Assembly: GCA_964549445.1 (NCBI GenBank)
Contig: CAZJVS010000020.1
Coordinates: forward strand, 1 to 64,000
Reading direction: 5' to 3'
From: SpSt-539 sp964549445
Lineage (GTDB): Bacteria; Planctomycetota; Phycisphaerae; UBA1845; UTPLA1
Length of the DNA stretch: 64,000 nt
Under the pieces are notes generated by a model. It worked only from the letters and a program-made list of their open reading frames with translations, was not told the DNA's origin and ran no database searches. Numbering within the stretch: position 1 is the first letter of the stretch; each line of letters opens with the position of its first letter. This document shows, in pieces, positions 27,571 to 35,341 of this stretch. Position numbers and translations under genes: made by a program.

Positions 27571-30201
27571 ATGTCGGATCAACCCATCAGTTCCCACGAT
27601 CTGCCGATCGTCGACGAAATGCAGGATTCGTACCTGCGCTATGCCATGAGCGTCATCATGGCCCGGGCACTGCCCGATGTTCGCGACGGCCTCAAGCCGT
27701 CCCAGCGGCGAATCCTCGTCGCCATGAACGACCTCAACCTCGGGCCGCGGAGCCAGCACCGCAAGTGCGCCAAGATCGCCGGCGATACCTCGGGCAACTA
27801 TCACCCGCACGGCGAAGGGGTCATCTACCCGACGCTGGTGCGAATGGCCCAGCCGTTCAACATGCGGGTCGCCCTGGTCGATGGCCAGGGTAACTTCGGG
27901 TCGATCGACGGCGACCCGCCGGCCGCCATGCGGTACACCGAGTCGCGGATGACTGATGCGACGGTCCTCCTGCTGGAAGACCTCGAGAAAGACACCGTCG
28001 ACTTCGTTCCGAATTATGACGACACGCGGACCGAGCCGGTCGTCCTGCCGGGCAAGTTTCCGAACCTGCTGGTGAACGGGTCGCTGGGAATCGCGGTCGG
28101 CATGGCGACGAGCATCCCTCCGCACAACCCGGGCGAGATCTGCAACGCCCTGCTGGCTCTGATCGACAACCCGGCCATGACGCTGAGCGAGCTGATGCAG
28201 CACGTGCCCGCCCCCGACTTCCCCACCGGCGGGCTGATCTGCGGCCAGCGCGGCATCAAGGAGGCCTACGCGACCGGGCGCGGCAACGTCGTCCTGCGCG
28301 GCAAGTACCACGTCGAGGAGATGAAGAGCGGTCGCAAGCAGATCGTCATCGACGAGATTCCCTACAACATTCTCAAGAGCACCATCACCGAGCGGATCGC
28401 CGAGTGCGTCAAGGAGGGCAAGCTGCCCGACGTCGCCGACGTCCGCGACGAGTCCGACCGTAAGAACCCGATCCGGCTGGTCGTCGAACTGAAAAAGGAC
28501 GCCAACGAAGAGGTCGTCATCAATCAGCTCTACGAGTTCACGCCGCTCCAGTCGAACTTCGTCATCATCAACATCGCCCTCGTCGGCAAGCAGCCGCGGA
28601 CGATGCCGCTGAAGGAAGTGATGGAGCACTTCATCGAGCATCGCAAGGACGTCATCACGCGGAGAACCCGATTCCTGCTCCGCAAGGCACGGCAACGGCT
28701 GCACGTGGTCGAGGCCCTGGTGCTGTGCCTCGATTCGATCGATCTGATCATCAAGACGATCCGAGCAGCCGAGAGCACGCCGGCCGCCAAAGCGGCATTG
28801 ATGAAGCTACCCCTGGCACTGGGCGGCGTTGCGGCCGCGGCGACGGGCGTATCCAAGGAAGAAATCGCACGGCGGTTTGCAAAGCTGCCGGCGGCCGATC
28901 GCAAGCGGCTGTCGGGCGGTCCGCACAACCTGACGGGCGTGCAGGCCGACGCGATCCTCTCCATGCAGCTCCAGCGCCTTACCGGTCTCGAAACCGAAAA
29001 AGTCTGCGGCGAATTCGCCAAGCTCGTGGAAGAGATCGAGGGCTACGAGGCAATCCTGAAAGACGCAGCCCTGGTGCTCGACATCATTCGCGAAGACCTG
29101 CACGAGATAAAGGCGAAGTTCGCCGACGCCCGCCGCAGCCAGATCGTCGGCGAGGTCGGCGAGTTCAAGATGGACGAGCTGATCGACCGCGAACAGATGG
29201 TCATCACCATCTCGCACGAGGGCTACATCAAGCGAACCTCGCCCGACGAATATCGCAAGCAGGGCCGCGGCGGGCGCGGCCTGCGCGGCAGCGAGACCAA
29301 GGAGGGCGACTTCCTCGAGCACCTGTTCGTCGCGAGCACCCACGACTACCTGCTCGTATTCACGTCGCGCGGACGGGTGTACTGGCTGCGGGTCTATGAC
29401 ATCCCCGAAATGGCGCGGACTTCGCGCGGACGCTCGCTCGTGAATCTGCTCAAGCTGCAGGAAGGCGAGTCCCACACGGCGATCCTGCCCATCAGCGGCT
29501 TCGAGGAAAAGTTCGTCTTCTTCGCAACGCGGAAGGGAACGATCAAGAAAACAGCCCTCGGGGCGTTTTCGCGGCCGCGGCCGAGCGGCATCATCGCCAT
29601 CAGCATCGACCCGGACGATGCCCTCATCAACGTCGAGCTGACCAACGGCCAGGAAGAGGTCGTTCTGGCCACGCGCGACGGAATGGCCGTGCGGTTCCAC
29701 GAAAACGATGCCCGGGCCATGGGCCGGCAGGCCGGCGGCGTGAAGGGCATCACGCTCAAAGGCGACGACATCCTGGTCGACATGGCGGTGGCACGGCCGG
29801 GAGTAAGTCTGCTGACCGTATGCGAAAACGGCTTCGGCAAGCGAACGCCGATCGACGAGTACCGCCTGCAACATCGCGGCGGCAGCGGCGTCATCAACAT
29901 CAAGACGACCGATCGCAACGGCAACGTGGTCGCGATGCGGGCCGTGACGGACACCGACGAGCTGATGATGATCACCGCCAACGGCATCATGCTGCGGACC
30001 GCCGTGAGCGAGCTGCGGGAGATCGGCCGCGCGACACAGGGCGTGCGGATGATCCGGGTCGATGAGGGCGATCGCGTCGTCGCCGTCGCGAAGATCGCGG
30101 CGGACGAGGACGAGAAGCCGGAGGACGGCGCCGCGCCGGCGGGCGGCGAGCCGCCGGCGACTCCGCCAAGCGCTCCGCCGCCGCCCGAGGCGACTTCCTA
30201 G
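27571..30201 (+). CDS. gyrA: DNA gyrase subunit A
   Basis: The 876-aa protein is full-length GyrA. The N-terminal breakage-reunion domain has the active Tyr at 122 (AAMRYTE). The C-terminal pinwheel opens with a GyrA box reading QGRGGRG in place of QRRGGKG. The C-terminal tail after ~840 is Glu/Pro-rich. Numbering around the quinolone region coincides with E. coli: residues 82-87 are E-G-V-I-Y-P, so Ser83 is Gly and Asp87 is Pro. ATG 27571 follows GGAG by 6 bases. gyrB is not adjacent. It heads a plus-strand run into comF, hpf and the PTS genes. Confidence 0.97.
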   Translation: MSDQPISSHDLPIVDEMQDSYLRYAMSVIMARALPDVRDGLKPSQRRILVAMNDLNLGPRSQHRKCAKIAGDTSGNYHPHGEGVIYPTLVRMAQPFNMRVALVDGQGNFGSIDGDPPAAMRYTESRMTDATVLLLEDLEKDTVDFVPNYDDTRTEPVVLPGKFPNLLVNGSLGIAVGMATSIPPHNPGEICNALLALIDNPAMTLSELMQHVPAPDFPTGGLICGQRGIKEAYATGRGNVVLRGKYHVEEMKSGRKQIVIDEIPYNILKSTITERIAECVKEGKLPDVADVRDESDRKNPIRLVVELKKDANEEVVINQLYEFTPLQSNFVIINIALVGKQPRTMPLKEVMEHFIEHRKDVITRRTRFLLRKARQRLHVVEALVLCLDSIDLIIKTIRAAESTPAAKAALMKLPLALGGVAAAATGVSKEEIARRFAKLPAADRKRLSGGPHNLTGVQADAILSMQLQRLTGLETEKVCGEFAKLVEEIEGYEAILKDAALVLDIIREDLHEIKAKFADARRSQIVGEVGEFKMDELIDREQMVITISHEGYIKRTSPDEYRKQGRGGRGLRGSETKEGDFLEHLFVASTHDYLLVFTSRGRVYWLRVYDIPEMARTSRGRSLVNLLKLQEGESHTAILPISGFEEKFVFFATRKGTIKKTALGAFSRPRPSGIIAISIDPDDALINVELTNGQEEVVLATRDGMAVRFHENDARAMGRQAGGVKGITLKGDDILVDMAVARPGVSLLTVCENGFGKRTPIDEYRLQHRGGSGVINIKTTDRNGNVVAMRAVTDTDELMMITANGIMLRTAVSELREIGRATQGVRMIRVDEGDRVVAVAKIAADEDEKPEDGAAPAGGEPPATPPSAPPPPEATS

Positions 30202-30222
30202 ATTTCATTCGGAAAACGAGCG

Positions 30223-30975
30223 ATGGGCGCGACGGTCATCGGCAGGGCGGCCGGTTCGGTGGTCGATCTGGTGTTTCCGCGAACCTGCGCGGCATGTCGC
30301 GGCGCGGTGATCGAGCGGGGCATCGGATTGTGCGAGCCATGTGCGGCGGACCTCGCGCTGCACGCGGCAGGCGAATACTGCCGTCAGTGTGCCCGCGACG
30401 CCGGGCCGCACATGCTGCACGATGGAATCTGCACCGAGTGTTGCGGGCATCCACGGGCCAAGCTGAGCCGGATCGCGCGCGTCGGACGGCACCGCGGGGC
30501 CCTGCGCGGACTGGTGCTGGCGTTCAAGCACGAACGGATACACGACGCACTGGTCGGCGACATGATGGCCGCCGCATGGCTGCGCGAATACGGCGCGGCC
30601 GGCGTCGACACGATCGTGCCCGTGCCGACGCCGTGGTTGCGGCGGTGGCGGCGCGGATTTCATCCGACGGAGCTGCTCGCGCGGCGCGTATCGCGGGCGG
30701 CGGGCGTGCCGTGGAGGTCGTTCCTGAGAATGGCCCGGCGGGTCCGGCCGCAGACCGGGCTGTCGGCGACGGCACGGGAGGAGAACATCAAGGGTGCGTT
30801 CAAGTGCCGAAGCGGGGCGGCGATCGACGGGCGCACGGTGTGCCTGATCGACGATGTCTGCACGACCGGGGCGACGCTGCGCGAAGCCGCGGCGACGCTT
30901 CGCGATGCCGGCGCGGCGAAAGTCGTCGCGGCCGTCATTTCCCGGGCCGTGCTGACCGAGACGCCCGACGCCTGA
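30223..30975 (+). CDS. ComF family phosphoribosyltransferase-like protein
   Basis: The 250-aa protein has the ComF layout: an N-terminal zinc finger built from CAACRG, CEPC, CRQC and CTECC, then AFKHERIHDAL, VPVPTPWLRRWRRGFHPTELLA and the PRPP-binding loop VCLIDDVCTTGATL (~206-219). ComF-type proteins support DNA uptake or purine salvage-like chemistry. The precise reaction is not settled. ATG 30223 is 21 bases after gyrA. No other competence gene is nearby. Confidence 0.88.
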   Translation: MGATVIGRAAGSVVDLVFPRTCAACRGAVIERGIGLCEPCAADLALHAAGEYCRQCARDAGPHMLHDGICTECCGHPRAKLSRIARVGRHRGALRGLVLAFKHERIHDALVGDMMAAAWLREYGAAGVDTIVPVPTPWLRRWRRGFHPTELLARRVSRAAGVPWRSFLRMARRVRPQTGLSATAREENIKGAFKCRSGAAIDGRTVCLIDDVCTTGATLREAAATLRDAGAAKVVAAVISRAVLTETPDA

Positions 30976-31113
30976 GGCGGCAGGCGTGCGGCTTGACCGG
31001 CTTTGTGGTGCGGCCTTAGACTCGGAAATCGGTTGCTCGGTGGCATGTACGGCCGCAAGGGTCGCCTGGAATGGCGATTGGGTCGCATCAGCCGGCGCGG
31101 TGGGCAAAGATTC

Positions 31114-31431
31114 ATGCGAATTGTCGTCAGCGGGCGTCATCAGCACTTGCCGGAGGCGCTCCGCGGCTACGCGTCGGAGAAGGCCGGCAAACTGCCACGG
31201 TTCTATGATCGTATTCAATCCATCGAGGTGGTGTTCGACACCGAAGGGGGGCGGCCGGCGGTCGAGTTGATCGTGGGCGTCGAGCACAGCAAGCCGTTTG
31301 TGGTCCGCTGGGTCGATGCGGACGCGCACGCGGCGGTCGACCGGGCGGTCGATCACATGGAGGAGCAATTGCGGCGGCACAAAGAGAAGCTGCGAAATCG
31401 CAAGCACCCCGAGCGTCCGCCGAGCGAGTAG
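31114..31431 (+). CDS. hpf: ribosome hibernation promoting factor / RaiA family
   Basis: The 105-aa product fits short HPF/RaiA: MRIVVSGRHQHLPEALRGYA, then KAGKLPRFYDRIQSIEVVFD and a C-terminal DAHAAVDRAVDHMEEQLRRHKEKL helix, described by its acidic/basic register. It would sit in the decoding centre of idle ribosomes. The ATG at 31114 is chosen because the family begins one residue before the first beta strand. An upstream in-frame start adds a basic leader without similarity. It is followed after 4 bases by a PTS IIA gene, the same pairing as hpf-ptsN in Proteobacteria. Confidence 0.85.
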   Translation: MRIVVSGRHQHLPEALRGYASEKAGKLPRFYDRIQSIEVVFDTEGGRPAVELIVGVEHSKPFVVRWVDADAHAAVDRAVDHMEEQLRRHKEKLRNRKHPERPPSE

Positions 31432-31435
31432 AGAA

Positions 31436-31909
31436 ATGAAACTTTCGGATTTCGTGAAAAGCAAGGCCATCATCGCCAACCTGGAGCCGACCGATCGCAA
31501 CGGCGTGATTCGGGCCCTGGTCGCGTCGCTGTCGGCGGCCGGCGAGATCGATGCGGCGGACGTCGAGACGATCGCCAAGGCGATCATCCAGCGCGAGAAT
31601 CAGGGCAGCACGGGATTCGGCAAGGGCGTGGCCGTACCGCACGTGAAGCACCCGAAGATCAAGCGAATCATGGCGGCCGTCGGCCGCTCGGCTCAGGGCA
31701 TCGACTTTGCGGCTCTGGATCGGGCGCCGGTCTACACGGTGGTGCTGCTGTTGTCACCGCCGGAGAGTCCGGACGGGCACCTCCAGGCGATGGAAAACAT
31801 CTTCCGGCACCTGCAGCGGGACAATTTCCGGCGGTTCCTGCGTCAGGCCGAGACCCAGGATGCCATCGTTGAGTTGATCAAAGAAGCCGACGCGATGCCG
31901 GTGGGTTGA
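31436..31909 (+). CDS. PTS IIA protein, PtsN/fructose type
   Basis: A 157-aa single-domain EIIA. The phosphorylated His is residue 69 in GFGKGVAVPHVKHP. A conserved LLLSPPESPDGHL segment and C-terminal helix complete the fold. There are no IIB or IIC domains in the window, and the order hpf-IIA-HPr-EI suggests a regulatory (nitrogen-type) phosphorelay rather than sugar import. ATG 31436 is 4 bases after the hpf stop. The phosphate would come from the HPr and EI encoded just downstream. Confidence 0.88.
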   Translation: MKLSDFVKSKAIIANLEPTDRNGVIRALVASLSAAGEIDAADVETIAKAIIQRENQGSTGFGKGVAVPHVKHPKIKRIMAAVGRSAQGIDFAALDRAPVYTVVLLLSPPESPDGHLQAMENIFRHLQRDNFRRFLRQAETQDAIVELIKEADAMPVG

Positions 31910-31939
31910 GCGGCGCGGCAAAGCCCCCGACGTCATGCC

Positions 31940-32248
31940 ATGCGAATGGACGCGACCAACACCATGTCAGCAAATGCCACACACGCCGAGCGTGAGGTGA
32001 CGATCGTCAACAAGCAGGGTCTCCACGCCCGGCCGGTGATGCGGTTCATCGACATCGCGAGCCAGTACCAGTCGACGGTTCGCGTGTTCAAGGGCAAGAC
32101 CAGCGTCGATGGAAAAAGCCCGATGGAGATGATGCTGCTAGAAGGAACTCCGGGGACGCGGCTGAAGCTGGTGGCCGACGGCGAAGACGCGGCGACCGTG
32201 GTCGAAGCCCTGGCGAAACTGGTCGCGGATAAGTTCTACGAAGACTAG
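31940..32248 (+). CDS. ptsH: HPr phosphocarrier protein
   Basis: The 102-aa protein contains the HPr active site NKQGLHARPVMRF, with the phosphorylated His at residue 29 of this start. Ser in VDGKSPMEMMLLE occupies the position regulated by HPr kinase in other bacteria. About 14 N-terminal residues exceed the usual HPr length. Internal ATGs at 31946 or 31964 may be the true start, and no clear ribosome-binding site decides between them. It lies 30 bases after the IIA gene. It ends 4 bases into the convergent MerR-type gene. Confidence 0.9.
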   Translation: MRMDATNTMSANATHAEREVTIVNKQGLHARPVMRFIDIASQYQSTVRVFKGKTSVDGKSPMEMMLLEGTPGTRLKLVADGEDAATVVEALAKLVADKFYED

Positions 32249-32532
32249 TGCTGGCCGGGGCGCGGCTGCTCGGGGCGGAGAATGGGGAATTTCGATCTAT
32301 TGCGGAGTGCGGCTTGGCGCTCCGCAAGAATTCGTTCCAAATCGCTTCGGCGGTACAAGCGATAACGATTGACGGGATTCCGCTCGGCCTTGAGTTTTCC
32401 CTCGCGGTCCCAGTTGCGCAGCGTGCCCGTCGACACGCCGAGAATCTCGGCGGCCTTCGAGACGATCACGAAATCATCACGGCCGGTGGCAATCCTGCCC
32501 GGATCGGCCGCACCGTAACCGACGGTGTCCAT
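32245..32532 (-). CDS. MerR/BldC-type helix-turn-helix protein
   Basis: A ~95-aa protein with a winged-helix DNA-binding core: FVIVSKAAEILGVSTGTLRNWDREGKLKAERNPVNRYRLYRRSDLERIL, noted here by its recognition helix VSTGTLRNWDREG and wing residues NRYRLY. The C-terminal tail is short, with no effector domain, like BldC or excisionase-type regulators. The start chosen is ATG 32532. The frame extends to 32601. It sits in the opposite direction between ptsH and ptsI and overlaps ptsH by 4 bases. Its targets are unknown. Confidence 0.78.
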   Translation of the reverse strand: MDTVGYGAADPGRIATGRDDFVIVSKAAEILGVSTGTLRNWDREGKLKAERNPVNRYRLYRRSDLERILAERQAALRNRSKFPILRPEQPRPGQH

Positions 32533-32799
32533 GCCAGACGCACCCGGAAATCCATCGAGGCCCGCGCAGGTGGCGCGGTAGTGCCTCCGAGTGTCCAACA
32601 ACGAAGGTCGGGGGCGCAGCGCTCAACGATTCTCCGAATTTCGCGCCATTTTTTTCGGGCAACGTGAGCAAAACAGGATTCGACCGTCCGGGCCGGTCGG
32701 GTGGCCCCCGGTCCGGCCGCGACAAGCGGCGGGGGGACGGATACGATGACCGCGCCCGGCTGCCCAGAAAACAGCGGCACGGTGCGAGGACACGGCTCG

Positions 32800-34542
32800 A
32801 TGTCTGTCAAACGAGGAATCGGCGTCTCCGCGGGGGTCGTGATCGGCCGGGCGGTCGTTCTCGACACCGAGGAGACGCGCGTTCCGAAGCGAATCCTGCC
32901 GCCGGAGCAGCTCGAACATGAACTGGCGTCGGTGGAGCGGGCGTTCGAGGCCGCAAGGGCCGAGGTCGCCGCCGAGCGAACGGCCGTCGCCGACCGGGCG
33001 GGAACCGAGCTGGCCGACATCTTCGGGTTTCACGAGCGCTGGCTCGCCGATCCGAAGCCGCGGGCCGAAGTGACGCAACTCATCCGCGAGAAGAATTTCA
33101 GCGCCGCATACGCGATCAGCGTTTTCATGCGGCGCTATCGCCGGCGATTCGCCGAGATGAACAGCCCGTTTCTTCAGGAGCGGGCACGGGACATCGTCGA
33201 CATCGAGCGGCGCGTCTTGCGGCATGCCGGCGCCGGAGCGCGGCAGGAACTGACCGAGCTCCAGGAGCCGGTCATCATCATCGCACACGACCTGACCCCG
33301 TCGCAGACGGTCATGCTCGACAAGACGCGGCGGGTGCTGGGGTTCGCGACCGACCTCGGCGGCTCGACGTCGCACACGGCCATCGTGGCCCGCGGGTTGG
33401 GGATTCCGGCCGTCGTCGGGCTGGGGAACATCACCGGGCTCATCTCGACCGGCGACATGGCCGTGATCGACGGCACACACGGCGTCGTGGCGATCAACCC
33501 CGACGAATCGCAGATCAACCAGTACAAGACGCAGGCGGCGCACCTCGTCGAGATCCAGCAGGCCCTGAGCGAGCTGCGCGACCTGCCGGCCGTGACGAAA
33601 GACGGCGTGCGGATCGCCCTGCTGGGAAACATCGAATTTCCCGAGGACGTTGAGGGCTGCCTGGCCCGGGGGGCCGAAGGCGTCGGGCTGTTCCGAACGG
33701 AGTTTCTGTTCTTACAGGGCGGGCCGGAGCCGTCGGAGGAGGAGCAGTTTCAGGCCTACCGGCAGGCGACGGAGCTGTTGAACGGCAAGCCGCTGGTGAT
33801 CCGGACCGTCGACCTCGGCGCCGACAAGCTGAACCCGGGCCGACCGATGGAGCCGGAACAGAATCCATTCCTCGGCCTGCGGTCGATCCGGCTCTGTTTA
33901 CAGAATCTTCCGCTGTTCCGGGCGCAGTTGCGCGCGATCATGCGGGCGAGCGTGCATGGCGACGTGCGGATCATGTTCCCGCTCGTCACGCATATTTCGG
34001 AGCTGCGGCAGGCGCGGTACGTGCTGAACGTGCTGATCGAGGAACTGGAAGAAGAGGGGTACGAGTTCCGCAAGAAAGTGCCGACCGGGATCATGGTCGA
34101 AACGCCCGCCGCCGCGCTGTGCGCGAAGGAGTTGGCCCGCGAGGTCGACTTCTTCAGCGTCGGAACCAACGACCTGATCCAGTACACCCTCGCCGTGGAC
34201 CGAAACAACGAGAAAGTTGCCCCGCTGTTCAGCGGCTTTAATCCCGCGGTGCTTCGGTTGCTGAAGATGGTGGTCGATGCGTCGGAGGGTCCGCAAACCG
34301 ACCTGAGCATTTGCGGCGAGATGGCGGCCGATCCGGTTTGCACTATCTTGTTTTTGGGTATGGGGTTACGAAAGTTATCGATGGTGGCCGGGAGCATTCC
34401 GCTGGTAAAGAGGATGATTCGCAGCGTAACCATGTCGGACGCAAAGCGGTCGGCCGAGCGTTGCCTGGGGTTCGAGACCGAGCGGGAAGTGGTAAACTAC
34501 CTGCGGCAGGAAGCCCGCAAGATCCTGCCGGATGTGATTTAG
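32800..34542 (+). CDS. ptsI: PTS enzyme I (phosphoenolpyruvate-protein phosphotransferase)
   Basis: The 580-aa enzyme has the EI order: an HPr-binding helical part (~30-140), the swivelling His domain with active His192 in GGSTSHTAIVARGLGIPAVVG (key residues Ser-His-Thr), and the PEP-binding TIM barrel (EGVGLFRTEFLF, MFPLVTHISELRQA, VGTNDLIQYTLAVDRNN, catalytic Cys in ICGEMAADP). There is no N-terminal GAF domain, so it is not PtsP. ATG 32800 has GAGGA 9 bases upstream. With HPr and IIA it completes a phosphorelay lacking a permease here. Confidence 0.95.
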   Translation: MSVKRGIGVSAGVVIGRAVVLDTEETRVPKRILPPEQLEHELASVERAFEAARAEVAAERTAVADRAGTELADIFGFHERWLADPKPRAEVTQLIREKNFSAAYAISVFMRRYRRRFAEMNSPFLQERARDIVDIERRVLRHAGAGARQELTELQEPVIIIAHDLTPSQTVMLDKTRRVLGFATDLGGSTSHTAIVARGLGIPAVVGLGNITGLISTGDMAVIDGTHGVVAINPDESQINQYKTQAAHLVEIQQALSELRDLPAVTKDGVRIALLGNIEFPEDVEGCLARGAEGVGLFRTEFLFLQGGPEPSEEEQFQAYRQATELLNGKPLVIRTVDLGADKLNPGRPMEPEQNPFLGLRSIRLCLQNLPLFRAQLRAIMRASVHGDVRIMFPLVTHISELRQARYVLNVLIEELEEEGYEFRKKVPTGIMVETPAAALCAKELAREVDFFSVGTNDLIQYTLAVDRNNEKVAPLFSGFNPAVLRLLKMVVDASEGPQTDLSICGEMAADPVCTILFLGMGLRKLSMVAGSIPLVKRMIRSVTMSDAKRSAERCLGFETEREVVNYLRQEARKILPDVI

Positions 34543-34600
34543 AACGGGTCGCACAAATGCGCCGACCCGCGACAGATAAGAAGGCCGGGCGCCGGCCGCG

Positions 34601-35341
34601 GTGACGTTCACCGCGGTGAGGCACGCGGCAGAAAAACTCAAACGAAAGGGACCCTTTTCAGGATTGCATTATCGACTTGCGTTTCGCTATGCCATTGAGG
34701 GCGACCTGCGGTTCATCTCGCACCACGACACGGTGCGTCTGTTTGAGCGCGCGTTCGCGCGGGCCGAGTTGCCCGCGAAACGGTCGGCGGGGTTCAATCC
34801 GCGACCGAAATTGTCGCTCCCACTTCCCCGAAGCGTGGGCATCGCCTCGCGTGCCGAGCTGCTGATCGTCGAGTTCGACGGTCCGCTCGACGCGGCGGAG
34901 GCGATGCGGAGAATGGCGGCGCAGATGCCGGGCGGGCTGCGGCTCCTCGAGACATTTGCACTGGCGGAAGACGCGGCGTGCGCGCCGGAGTTTGTGACCT
35001 ACGCCATGCGACTCACGGACGCGGAGGTCGCGGATGTCGCGGCCCGGGCGGCGGCCTTCGCCGCCGAAACCCGCGTGGACGTGGAGCGTCGCGACGTGAA
35101 GAGCGGGCGCACACGGCCCGTCAATGTCCGCGAGTTCGTGCGGGAGATCGGCGTGGCCGACGGCCGCCTGGTCTGGACCCAGAGCACGGGAGCGGGCGGC
35201 ACGGCGAAACCGGGCGAAGTCCTGCAAGCACTGGGCTTCGAGTCTCGCGGCGATCTGCACCGGCTGGAACGCACGCACGTCGAATACGCACATCTGAAGC
35301 GCCATCCTGAACAGACGGTCACCGGAAAGGCAACACCGTGA
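34601..35341 (+). CDS. TIGR03936/DUF2344 radical-SAM-associated protein
   Basis: The 246-aa protein matches the DUF2344 domain: YRLAFRYAIEGDLRFISHHDTVRLFERAFARAELP, noted by the GDLRFISHHD core, and then GFNPRPKLSLPLPRSVGIASRAE. This domain usually follows a radical-SAM protein and is often next to RNase E/G genes, as here. No radical-SAM gene lies immediately upstream, so the partner is encoded elsewhere or absent. The start is GTG 34601. The gene overlaps the RNase gene by 4 bases, which implies coupling. The biochemical role is unknown, though a tRNA/rRNA-modification link has been suggested from context. Confidence 0.82.
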   Translation: MTFTAVRHAAEKLKRKGPFSGLHYRLAFRYAIEGDLRFISHHDTVRLFERAFARAELPAKRSAGFNPRPKLSLPLPRSVGIASRAELLIVEFDGPLDAAEAMRRMAAQMPGGLRLLETFALAEDAACAPEFVTYAMRLTDAEVADVAARAAAFAAETRVDVERRDVKSGRTRPVNVREFVREIGVADGRLVWTQSTGAGGTAKPGEVLQALGFESRGDLHRLERTHVEYAHLKRHPEQTVTGKATP

